This document shows, piece by piece, positions 1 through 5,416 of a DNA stretch of 7,010 nucleotides (its first letter is position 1; each line of letters begins with the position of its first letter). The DNA lies in the NCBI GenBank assembly GCA_045642545.1, contig JAZUJB010000121.1:1-7010 (forward strand), given 5' to 3'. Origin of the DNA: F23-B02 sp045642545 (GTDB taxonomy: Bacteria; Bacillota; Clostridia; Oscillospirales; Oscillospiraceae). Under the pieces are notes generated by a model. It saw nothing but the letters and a program-made list of their open reading frames with translations, searched no databases and was not told where the DNA came from. A program made the translations under genes and the position numbers.

Positions 1-691
1 CTTTGACAAGCAGTTTGGCGACATTTTCTATGTTGATTTCGATCTTAACGCTGATTACAGCGACAGCTTTGACAGATACTTAGAGGATATGGACCCCGCG
101 CAGTTTATGGACGACTGGGTAGCTTCTATGCCCTCACCTGCCGCAAGACTGCTTAACCTCCTTCTTGATGTTATGGCTCTGGTCATCGGTGCCGGCTTCA
201 TCATTTTCGCGCTGCACACAATTGCAGGCTCGGGTGCATCCGTATGGAATCTGTTTGACGGCTTCGGAATGTTCTTCCGCATCATCTGGCTGTACATACT
301 TGAAAGCATCTTCGTTTTCCTCTGGTCACTGCTGTTCATCATTCCCGGTTTCATCGCCTTATACCGCTACCGTATGGCAATCTACCTGCTGCTTGAGCAT
401 CCCGAGCTGAGCGCAATGGAATGTATAAACGAAAGCAAAAAGCTTATGAAGGGCCACAAGTGGGAGCTCTTTGTTCTTGACCTCAGCTTCCTCGGCTGGG
501 TAATTCTCATTGCAGTTCTCAACGGCATCGGCTTTGACCTCGGAATTCAGCTGTTCTCCGTTATCGGTCTCGGCTATCTCGTATACATCTACTTCCTGCC
601 GTTCAGAACTCTCACCTGCGCTCTGTACTACAAGCAGCTGACTGCAGTGCCTGATGTCAATCCCGAGTGCACCTGGTCTCCGGAGCTCTGA
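1..691 (+). CDS. DUF975 family integral membrane protein (3' portion)
   Basis: The reading frame is open from base 2 to the TGA at 689-691, so this is the C-terminal 229 residues of a gene that begins before the window. The ATG at 89 is internal, because codons before it continue in frame with no ribosome binding site. The visible protein has an acidic, Asp-rich segment (nt 32-115), then hydrophobic helices at about nt 150-235, 265-360, 470-540 and 545-625. The family signature is the block at nt 431-500, reading ESKKLMKGHKWELF then a DLSFLGW-like stretch, followed by a C-terminal FLPFRTLTCALYY-like segment. This matches the DUF975 family of Clostridia and other Firmicutes, whose function is unknown. 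It lies 7 bases before the metallo-hydrolase gene, suggesting co-transcription. Family assignment is by recognised motif and is fairly sure; no function can be given. Confidence 0.85.
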   Translation, partial: FDKQFGDIFYVDFDLNADYSDSFDRYLEDMDPAQFMDDWVASMPSPAARLLNLLLDVMALVIGAGFIIFALHTIAGSGASVWNLFDGFGMFFRIIWLYILESIFVFLWSLLFIIPGFIALYRYRMAIYLLLEHPELSAMECINESKKLMKGHKWELFVLDLSFLGWVILIAVLNGIGFDLGIQLFSVIGLGYLVYIYFLPFRTLTCALYYKQLTAVPDVNPECTWSPEL

Positions 692-698
692 TCAAAGC

Positions 699-2309
699 AT
701 GAAGCTCACATTTCTGGGTGCTGCTCACGAGGTAACCGGAAGCTGTACCCTTATTGAGGTCGGCGATAAAAAAGGCATCGTCGACTGCGGCATGGAGCAG
801 GGCAAGGACATCTTTGTAAATCAGGAGCTGCCCGTTGACCCCTCAGCGCTTGATTTTGTGCTCGTAACCCATGCTCACATTGACCATTCGGGCAATCTGC
901 CCCTGCTTTATAAGAACGGTTTCCGCGGCAGCATTTACGCTACCGCGGCTACCTGCGCCCTTCTGGACATCATGCTGCGCGACTGCGCGCATATTCAGTT
1001 GTCCGATGCGGAGTGGAAAACCAAAAAGGCTGAGCGCCGCGGTGAGCCGCCCGTTGAGCCGCTGTATGACCTTGACGATGTTGACGGTCTGCTCAAGTGC
1101 CTGCGCCCCTGCGGCTACGGTGAAATGCTTGAGCTTAACGAGGCGGTGTCAATCCGCTTCACCGATGTCGGACATCTTCTCGGCTCGGCGGCAATCGAGG
1201 TATGGCTCAGCGAAAACGGCGCAGAAAAGAAAATCGTCTTTTCCGGTGATATAGGCAACCTTAATCAACCTATTCTCTGCGACCCCAAGCATATTGCCGA
1301 GGCTGACTATCTCGTAATAGAGTCGACCTATGGCAACCGCAATCACGAGGGCGACCGCCCCGACTATATTGCAAGCCTTGCACAGTTCATTCAGCGCACA
1401 CTTGACCGCGGCGGCAATGTGATTATCCCATCCTTTGCCGTTGGCAGAACGCAGGAGATGCTGTATTTTATCCGAGCGATAAAGCAGCAGGGCCTTGTTC
1501 ACGGTCACGACAATTTTCCCGTTTATATTGACAGCCCTCTTGCCATTGAGGCAACAAGTGTATTTCTTCAGTGCGACACGAGCTTTGTCGACGAGGAGAT
1601 GGCCGAGCTTATCCGCTCCGGTGCAAACCCGATTTGCTTCCCCGGTCTTAACCTTGCGGTAAGTCAGGAGGAGTCAAAGGCAATAAATCAGGACAAGACA
1701 CCGAAGGTCATAATCTCCGCCTCGGGTATGTGCGACGCAGGCCGCGTGCGCCATCATCTGAAGCACAATCTTTGGCGGCCCGAATCGCTGGTGCTGTTTG
1801 TCGGTTATCAGTCGTCGGGAACACTCGGCAGATTGCTGAATGACGGCGCTAAGAATGTAAAGCTCTTAGGCGAGGATATCAATGTCAGAGCCGAGATAAG
1901 CCTGCTTCCGGGTATCAGCGGTCACGCCGACAAGGACGGGCTAATAGCGTGGATTAAGGGCTTTGAGAAAAAGCCCGAGCTTGTGTTTGTCAATCACGGC
2001 GACCATGAAAGCTGCGAAAGCTTCACCGCCTGCCTTAACAACGAGCTTGGCTTCAAGGCCTTTGCGCCGTACAGCGGCACAAGCTTTGACCTTGCTGAGG
2101 GCAAATTCCTCAACATAACCGAGGGAATACCCGTATCCCGAGCAAAGCAGGCTGCACCACCGCCTGCTTCAGATTCACTGTTCAACGAGCTTGTAGCTGC
2201 CGCTGAGTCGCTTCTGTCCGCCGCAAAAAAGTGCAGAGGCAGAGCAAACAGCGAGCTTCGAGGCTACCTCGAGCAGATAAAACATCTCATCGCAAATATT
2301 TCTAAATAA
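699..2309 (+). CDS. Beta-CASP metallo-beta-lactamase-fold ribonuclease (CPSF73/TTHA0252-like)
   Basis: Predicted cytoplasmic two-metal nuclease of 536 residues. The metallo-beta-lactamase motifs are complete: D29 (IVDCG), H58-x-H60-x-D62-H63, H159 (DVGHLLGS) and D184 (FSGDIGN). The beta-CASP insert carries motif A E208 (IESTYGNR), motif B around H352/H353 (SASGMCDAGRVRHHLKH) and motif C H409 (GISGHAD), ending in an RMMBL domain at about 400-465. Family members are RNA endo- or exonucleases. It resembles the CPSF-like bacterial branch more than RNase J and has no N-terminal KH domains. Residues about 485-536 form an Ala/Pro linker and a helical tail beyond the catalytic core. The ATG at 699 is chosen because MKLTFLGAAHEVTGSC is the usual N-terminus; a GGAG at 682-685 lies inside the preceding gene. 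An ATG at 654 would add 15 atypical residues and overlap DUF975 by 38 bases. The nuclease class is sure, the RNA substrate unknown. Confidence 0.93.
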   Translation: MKLTFLGAAHEVTGSCTLIEVGDKKGIVDCGMEQGKDIFVNQELPVDPSALDFVLVTHAHIDHSGNLPLLYKNGFRGSIYATAATCALLDIMLRDCAHIQLSDAEWKTKKAERRGEPPVEPLYDLDDVDGLLKCLRPCGYGEMLELNEAVSIRFTDVGHLLGSAAIEVWLSENGAEKKIVFSGDIGNLNQPILCDPKHIAEADYLVIESTYGNRNHEGDRPDYIASLAQFIQRTLDRGGNVIIPSFAVGRTQEMLYFIRAIKQQGLVHGHDNFPVYIDSPLAIEATSVFLQCDTSFVDEEMAELIRSGANPICFPGLNLAVSQEESKAINQDKTPKVIISASGMCDAGRVRHHLKHNLWRPESLVLFVGYQSSGTLGRLLNDGAKNVKLLGEDINVRAEISLLPGISGHADKDGLIAWIKGFEKKPELVFVNHGDHESCESFTACLNNELGFKAFAPYSGTSFDLAEGKFLNITEGIPVSRAKQAAPPPASDSLFNELVAAAESLLSAAKKCRGRANSELRGYLEQIKHLIANISK

Positions 2310-2336
2310 GCAATTTCTATTCATTGGAGTGTTAGT

Positions 2337-2993
2337 ATGGTTTCCTCTATGCCCGAATTAGCAACGGGCCTCACAAATATTCTTATCATCGTTTCGGCAT
2401 TCGGCTGCATGCTGTGGCTGCGTAAATTTAACAATGTTCAGCTATGGCAGGCACTATTCATCGTAGTTACCCTCTGCGGATTTATGGGCTTTATGACTCA
2501 CTGCTTCATATTCTCGGATAAGACCGAGCTTACAATGTGGATAATTCTCGACATTCTGCTCGGCGCATCGGTAATGCTGCTTTCACTTGCATCAATCAAT
2601 CAGTGTGTCGGTCACAGCACATGGCAGGCAACGCTTGCAACCACGCTGCTCGGTATGGTCACCGTGTTCTTCATGGTTAAGTCGGTTGTTACGGACGGCT
2701 CGTTTAACTATCCCGTTTGCATCATCACCGCTTTCCTCGCCGTTGCATCACTGGCAGTCGACTGCGCAATTCAGGTGCATCGCATCAAGGGACTTGCAAA
2801 ATTCGGCCTTGTCGTTCCCGGCATTGCAATTATGCTTGCGGCAGGCATTCCGTGCATTTGGTTTGAGTATGCTGTCAGCTTCGGTCCGATTATCATTAAT
2901 CAGTCCGCCGTTCTGCATGTCGCAATCGCAGTTGCATTCCCCTTCCTTTGCAAGGGCGTAAGCTCACTTCTTCTGCAAAGCCAAACGGCATAA
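2337..2993 (+). CDS. Uncharacterised seven-helix membrane protein
   Basis: A very hydrophobic protein of 218 residues with about seven predicted membrane helices: residues 8-28, 36-58, 66-88, 97-117, 122-146, 153-174 and 190-213. There is no signal peptide and no soluble domain. Polar residues inside helices are candidates for function: H55 in helix 2 (MTHCF), D72 in helix 3, N88 at the end of helix 3, D142 in helix 5, and N188 with H194 at helix 7. This layout resembles the DUF6962 type of seven-helix protein, where an Asn-x(5)-His motif occurs in the last helix, and loosely the CREST hydrolase pattern of intramembrane His/Asp residues. I recognise neither with confidence. The ATG is preceded by GGAG at 2326-2329 with 7-base spacing. 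It starts 27 bases after the nuclease gene, is probably last in that operon, and is followed by a terminator. Confidence 0.8.
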   Translation: MVSSMPELATGLTNILIIVSAFGCMLWLRKFNNVQLWQALFIVVTLCGFMGFMTHCFIFSDKTELTMWIILDILLGASVMLLSLASINQCVGHSTWQATLATTLLGMVTVFFMVKSVVTDGSFNYPVCIITAFLAVASLAVDCAIQVHRIKGLAKFGLVVPGIAIMLAAGIPCIWFEYAVSFGPIIINQSAVLHVAIAVAFPFLCKGVSSLLLQSQTA

Positions 2994-3000
2994 TAAAGCT

Positions 3001-3039
3001 AAAAAAGCCCCGCAACACATTGTGTTGCGGAGCTTTTTT
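3001..3039. terminator. Bidirectional intrinsic terminator between convergent operons
   Basis: A nine-pair GC-rich stem (3010-3018 with 3022-3030, CCGCAACAC/GTGTTGCGG) has a three-base loop. It extends past one C/A mismatch into GC plus six A:T pairs. Six A's at 3001-3006 precede it and six T's at 3034-3039 follow it, so it reads as an intrinsic terminator on both strands. It lies just after the stop of the seven-helix gene (2993) and just after the end of iscU on the minus strand (3051), as expected for a shared two-way terminator. Confidence 0.92.
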
Positions 3040-3050
3040 ATTTTCAGTTA

Positions 3051-3488
3051 TCAGTCAGCGCAGTGTTCACAGTCGTGAGTCTGAGCAAACTTCTCGTGGT
3101 CATACTCGATGCCGTTCTTGTCGTAGTAGTCCTTGACTGCTGCCTTGACAGCTTCCTCAGCGAGAACGGAGCAGTGAATCTTGTGGGTGGGCAGACCGTC
3201 GAGTGCCTCAACAACTGCCTTGTTGGAAAGCTCAAGTGCCTCTTCCAGCTTCTTGCCCATGATAAGCTCGGTTGCCATGGAGCTGGTTGCAATTGCGCTG
3301 CCGCAGCCGAAGGTGTTGAACTTGCAGTCAGCAATGATGCCGTCCTCAACCTTGAGGTACATCTTCATAATATCGCCGCACTTTGCGTTACCGACTTCGC
3401 CGATACCTACATTCTGTGCGTCCTCGATTTTACCTACATTGCGGGGATTCTGGAAATGGTCCATTACTTTATCGCTATACAGTGCCAT
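3051..3488 (-). CDS. iscU: Fe-S cluster assembly scaffold IscU/NifU-N type
   Basis: A protein of 145 residues that accepts sulfur from IscS and assembles [2Fe-2S] clusters in the cytoplasm. The canonical ligands are present: C37 and D39 (GNAKCGD), C62 (FGCGSA), and H105-C106 (KIHCSVLAEEAV). The N-terminus (ALYSDKVMDHFQNPRNVG) is typical. There is no insertion of about 20 residues before the last ligand as in SufU, so it is IscU/NifU-like rather than the zinc-dependent SufU common in Bacilli. The odd part is a C-terminal extension ending H138-D-C140-E-H-C143-A-D, giving a CxxC pair that E. coli IscU lacks. AGGAGG at about 3496-3501, 7 bases before the ATG, fixes the start. It lies 36 bases downstream of iscS and is the last gene of the operon before the shared terminator. 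Confidence 0.96.
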   Translation of the reverse strand: MALYSDKVMDHFQNPRNVGKIEDAQNVGIGEVGNAKCGDIMKMYLKVEDGIIADCKFNTFGCGSAIATSSMATELIMGKKLEEALELSNKAVVEALDGLPTHKIHCSVLAEEAVKAAVKDYYDKNGIEYDHEKFAQTHDCEHCAD

Positions 3489-3524
3489 GATTATTCCTCC
3501 TGAATATGTTAGATAAGTTTATTA

Positions 3525-4712
3525 TTAAATAAGGTGGGGCTTCTTGCCTGTTTCGAGGTCTTCCCATACGGGAGACATGCTGCGCAGGTAGGAAACTACC
3601 TCGGGAACTACCTTGATGATGTGGTCAATCTCGTCCATGTTGTTGTACTCGCCGATGGACAGTCTGAGGGAGCCGTGAGCAACCTCGTGGGGCAGACCGA
3701 GGGACAGCAGAACATGGCTGGGGTCGAGAGAGCCGGAGGTGCAGGCGGAGCCTGAGGATGCGCATACGCCCTTTGCGTCGAGCAGGAGCAGGAGGCTTTC
3801 GCCCTCGATGCCCTCGAAGCACATATTTACGGTGCCGGGAACATGATGCTCGAGAGAGCCGTTAATCTTGGAGTGAGGAATCTTGGAAAGCTCTGCAAAC
3901 AGCTTATCGCGCATGGGGATAATCTTTGCGGTGTTTGCTTCCATATTGTCAACAGATTCCTTGAGTGCTGCTGCAAGAGCTACGATACCGGGGATATTCT
4001 CGGTGCCTGCGCGCTTGCCGCGCTCCTGTGCGCCGCCCTCGATGATGTTGAACAGGGGCATGCCGCGCTTTGCGTACAGAACGCCTACGCCCTTGGGTGC
4101 GTGGAACTTATGGCCGGACATTGACAGAAGGTCGATGTTCATTTCCTGAACATTGATGGGCATATGGCCTGCTGCCTGAACAGCGTCGGTGTGGAACGGA
4201 ATGCCCTTGCTGCGGCACAGCTCGCCGATTTCCTTGATGGGCTGTACGGTGCCGATTTCGTTATTTGCAAACATAACGGTTACAAGTGCGGTATCCTCGC
4301 GGATAGCTGCCTCAAGGTCCTCAAGACGAACAACGCCGTCCTCATGAACATCGAGGAGAGTTACCTCGAAGCCCTGCTTCTCAAGCTGCTTGAGGGTGTG
4401 CAGAACTGCGTGGTGCTCAAACTTGGTGGAGATAAGGTGCTTCTTGCCCTTGATTGCGCCGACCTTTGCCATGGAAACGATGGCCTGATTGTCAGCCTCG
4501 GAGCCGCCGGAGGTGAAGTAAATCTCTCTGGGCTCTGCGCCGATGATGTCGGCAACGGTCTTTCTTGCAGCCTCGAGTGCTTCCTTTGCGTCCTGAGCGA
4601 AGGAGTACAGGCTGGAGGGGTTGCCGTAGCAATTGGTCAGGTAAGGCATCATAGCATCGACAGCGGTCTTGCTGACGCTGGTGGTTGCTGCGTTATCTGC
4701 GTAAACAAACAT
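3525..4712 (-). CDS. iscS: Cysteine desulfurase (IscS/NifS, class V PLP enzyme)
   Basis: Converts L-cysteine to alanine and passes a persulfide to IscU and other acceptors. The 395-residue protein has the full class V aminotransferase layout: YADNAATT at 4-11, TSGGSEADN at 67-75, H100 for ring stacking, the NNEIG motif at 150-154, D176 (HTDAVQA), the PLP lysine K202 (SGHKFHAPKG), and R350 for the substrate carboxylate. The catalytic cysteine C324 lies in a long loop (SSGSACTSGS), which places it in group I (IscS/NifS) rather than group II (SufS). The start follows AGGA at 4723-4726 with 10-base spacing. It has its own promoter in the 76-base gap after iscR, so it can be transcribed both with iscR and separately. 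Whether the organism treats it as IscS or NifS is naming only; there are no nif genes here. Confidence 0.97.
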   Translation of the reverse strand: MFVYADNAATTSVSKTAVDAMMPYLTNCYGNPSSLYSFAQDAKEALEAARKTVADIIGAEPREIYFTSGGSEADNQAIVSMAKVGAIKGKKHLISTKFEHHAVLHTLKQLEKQGFEVTLLDVHEDGVVRLEDLEAAIREDTALVTVMFANNEIGTVQPIKEIGELCRSKGIPFHTDAVQAAGHMPINVQEMNIDLLSMSGHKFHAPKGVGVLYAKRGMPLFNIIEGGAQERGKRAGTENIPGIVALAAALKESVDNMEANTAKIIPMRDKLFAELSKIPHSKINGSLEHHVPGTVNMCFEGIEGESLLLLLDAKGVCASSGSACTSGSLDPSHVLLSLGLPHEVAHGSLRLSIGEYNNMDEIDHIIKVVPEVVSYLRSMSPVWEDLETGKKPHLI

Positions 4713-4734
4713 ATATTTTACTTCCTTTCGTTAT

Positions 4735-4756
4735 ATCCCATTAATTTCATAGGAAT
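4735..4756 (-). promoter_or_regulatory. Putative IscR/Rrf2 operator upstream of iscS
   Basis: Read on the minus strand this is ATTCC-N12-GGGAT, an imperfect dyad of 22 bases. It has the same length as the element on the iscR promoter at 5254-5275 and matches it at 15 of 22 positions, including the seven-base start ATTCCTA. It covers part of the -10 box and the likely start site of the iscS promoter, where a bound repressor would block transcription. That it binds the neighbouring IscR is inference from the shared element and from autoregulation known in the family. Confidence 0.55.
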
Positions 4757-4783
4757 TGTATCATTTTACATTATAATAGTCAA
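4755..4783 (-). promoter_or_regulatory. Sigma-A type promoter for iscS-iscU
   Basis: On the minus strand a -35 box TTGACT (4778-4783) is followed after exactly 17 bases by a -10 box TACAAT (4755-4760). Each differs from consensus at one position. Transcription would start near 4748, leaving a leader of about 35 bases before the iscS ATG. This gives iscS-iscU a promoter independent of iscR. Confidence 0.72.
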
Positions 4784-4788
4784 TAGCT

Positions 4789-5208
4789 TTATTTCTTCCA
4801 CTTTTCGCCCGTGATAAGGTCCTCAAGCGAAACAGTTGCAAGGTACGCGTTTGTAATGTCGTCAAGCTCCTTCCACATGGGAACGGTCTTGCAGGCATCG
4901 GATTTATCGCAGGTTACATTGCCCGCTTTGATGCACGCTACGGGTGCAAGGTTGTCCTCAATGCAGTTGAGAATTTCGCCTACATTATATTCAGACGGGG
5001 CCTTGCTCAGCTTATAGCCGCCCTCTTTACCTCGGGTGCTTTCAACAAGCTCGGCCTTTTTGAGATTACCGACTATCATTTCAAGATACTTCATTGAAAG
5101 CTCGGTTCTCTCGGAGATGGTCTTAAGCGAAATGTAGCCGTCATCACTGTTCTGCGCAAGATCAAGCATAATCAGCAGCGCGTAGCGGCCTTTGCTGGTA
5201 ACATTCAT
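4789..5208 (-). CDS. iscR: Rrf2 family transcriptional regulator, IscR-like
   Basis: A DNA-binding repressor of 139 residues, probably a dimer, with an N-terminal winged helix. The recognition helix region is about 26-50 and includes Y41-L-E43, where E43 aligns with the specificity glutamate of E. coli IscR. The wing is RGKEGGY at 59-65. Cluster-ligand cysteines are C92, C100 and C106 (pattern C-x7-C-x5-C); E. coli has C-x5-C-x5-C with His three residues after the last Cys. Here that place holds V109, so the fourth ligand is missing or different. C82 is an additional cysteine. CymR-type Rrf2 proteins lack the Cys triad, so IscR is the better name. GGAGG at 5216-5220 supports the start. As first gene before iscS-iscU, it very likely represses its own operon in response to Fe-S status. 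Confidence 0.9.
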   Translation of the reverse strand: MNVTSKGRYALLIMLDLAQNSDDGYISLKTISERTELSMKYLEMIVGNLKKAELVESTRGKEGGYKLSKAPSEYNVGEILNCIEDNLAPVACIKAGNVTCDKSDACKTVPMWKELDDITNAYLATVSLEDLITGEKWKK

Positions 5209-5250
5209 TCTGTCACCTCCGTTTAATTCCTATATATTTTGTATGGTATT

Positions 5251-5279
5251 AATATACCACGGTTTTAGTAGGAATTAAA
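5251..5279 (-). promoter_or_regulatory. Probable iscR promoter with extended -10
   Basis: On the minus strand TATATT (5251-5256) is preceded by TGG, giving an extended -10 (TGnTATATT). Seventeen bases further upstream is a poor -35, TTTAAT (5274-5279). Transcription would begin near 5244, with about 36 bases of leader before iscR. A weak -35 with an extended -10 suits a regulated promoter. It is less certain than the iscS promoter because the region is AT-rich and other -10-like strings exist. Confidence 0.45.
5254..5275 (-). promoter_or_regulatory. Putative IscR operator on the iscR promoter
   Basis: On the minus strand this is ATTCC-N12-GGTAT, occupying the spacer between the proposed -35 and -10 boxes. 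It has the same length and end pattern as the element in front of iscS. Rrf2 regulators bind dyads of this size over core promoters, so autorepression is the natural reading. Identity of the bound protein is inferred. Confidence 0.55.
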
Positions 5280-5282
5280 GTG

Positions 5283-5326
5283 TCTGCACAACAAAAGCGC
5301 AAAAAGAGCTGTGCAAAATCTGCACA
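5283..5326 (+). repeat. Direct repeat of TCTGCACA
   Basis: The eight bases TCTGCACA occur at 5283-5290 and 5319-5326, start to start 36 bases apart. The second copy is the right arm of the hairpin at 5307-5329, and the left arm supplies an inverted copy (TGTGCA). Together they put three TGCACA-type words upstream of the transporter promoter. This could be an operator set or incidental. Confidence 0.4.
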
Positions 5327-5329
5327 GCT
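5307..5329 (-). terminator. Hairpin with T tract on the minus strand (terminator-like)
   Basis: AGCTGTGCA (5307-5315) and TGCACAGCT (5321-5329) form a perfect nine-pair stem with a five-base loop. Read leftward, the stem is followed by C and five T's (5301-5305), the shape of an intrinsic terminator for minus-strand transcription. No minus-strand gene ends here, so it may insulate iscR from antisense transcripts arising in the transporter operon. On the plus strand it has no T tract and could act as an operator just upstream of the transporter promoter. Confidence 0.5.
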
Positions 5330-5346
5330 AAATTTGAAAAAGGGTC

Positions 5347-5374
5347 TTGCTTTATCTCGCTAATGTGTTATTAT
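5347..5374 (+). promoter_or_regulatory. Probable promoter of the ABC transporter operon
   Basis: TTGCTT (5347-5352) and TATTAT (5369-5374) are spaced by 16 bases, and TG at 5366-5367 makes an extended -10. Transcription would start near 5381, about 36 bases before the lipoprotein ATG. TTGAAA at 5334-5339 is a better -35 string but has no -10 at proper distance. Confidence 0.5.
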
Positions 5375-5401
5375 AGCAGCGTGATAACAAACTACCGAAT
5401 T

Positions 5402-5407
5402 AGGAGG
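5402..5407 (+). promoter_or_regulatory. Ribosome binding site that fixes the lipoprotein start
   Basis: AGGAGG nine bases before the ATG at 5417 selects that codon over an in-frame ATG at 5363. The earlier ATG lies within the proposed promoter and would add 18 residues before the signal peptide. Confidence 0.88.
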
Positions 5408-5416
5408 AAATCAAAT

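Larger units (their letters stand above)
5222..5279. repeat. Nested, near-concentric inverted repeats in the iscR promoter
   Basis: The outer arms TTTAATTCCTA (5222-5232) and TAGGAATTAAA (5269-5279) are perfect 11-base complements separated by 36 bases. Inside, TGGTAT (5244-5249) and ATACCA (5254-5259) form a second inverted repeat around TAAT. The two centres differ by one base (5250.5 and 5251.5). Read on the minus strand, this gives four half sites in the order ATTCC, GGTAT, ATACC, GGAAT. Pairing outer with inner makes one 22-base dyad (5254-5275) and one 24-base dyad (5226-5249). The arrangement suggests two regulator dimers side by side. Confidence 0.8.

Noticed and set aside
654..698. 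Earlier ATG start for the beta-CASP nuclease.
   Set aside because: It would add 15 atypical residues and overlap the DUF975 gene by 38 bases; family proteins start at MKLTFLGA-like sequence.
3001..3039. Possible mobile-element end or attachment site from the inverted repeat.
   Set aside because: The short loop, flanking A and T tracts and position between convergent stops fit a bidirectional terminator; no transposase or duplication flanks it.
2948..3136. Small plus-strand open frame spanning the terminator region.
   Set aside because: It runs through the two-way terminator and into the antisense of iscU, overlapping the end of the seven-helix gene in another frame.
3063..3503. Plus-strand open frames opposite iscU and iscS (also 4164-4814).
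   Set aside because: Shadow frames of real minus-strand genes carrying complete catalytic motifs; their translations are low-complexity Leu/Val/Cys-rich with no family features.
5363..5416. Earlier ATG start for the substrate-binding protein.
   Set aside because: It falls in the proposed promoter, lacks a ribosome binding site, and would place 18 residues before a textbook lipoprotein signal that has AGGAGG in front of its own ATG.
5209..5416. Riboswitch or T-box leader upstream of the transporter.
   Set aside because: No T-box (AGGGTGGNACC) or recognisable riboswitch core is present, and the predicted leader from about 5381 to 5416 is too short to hold one.
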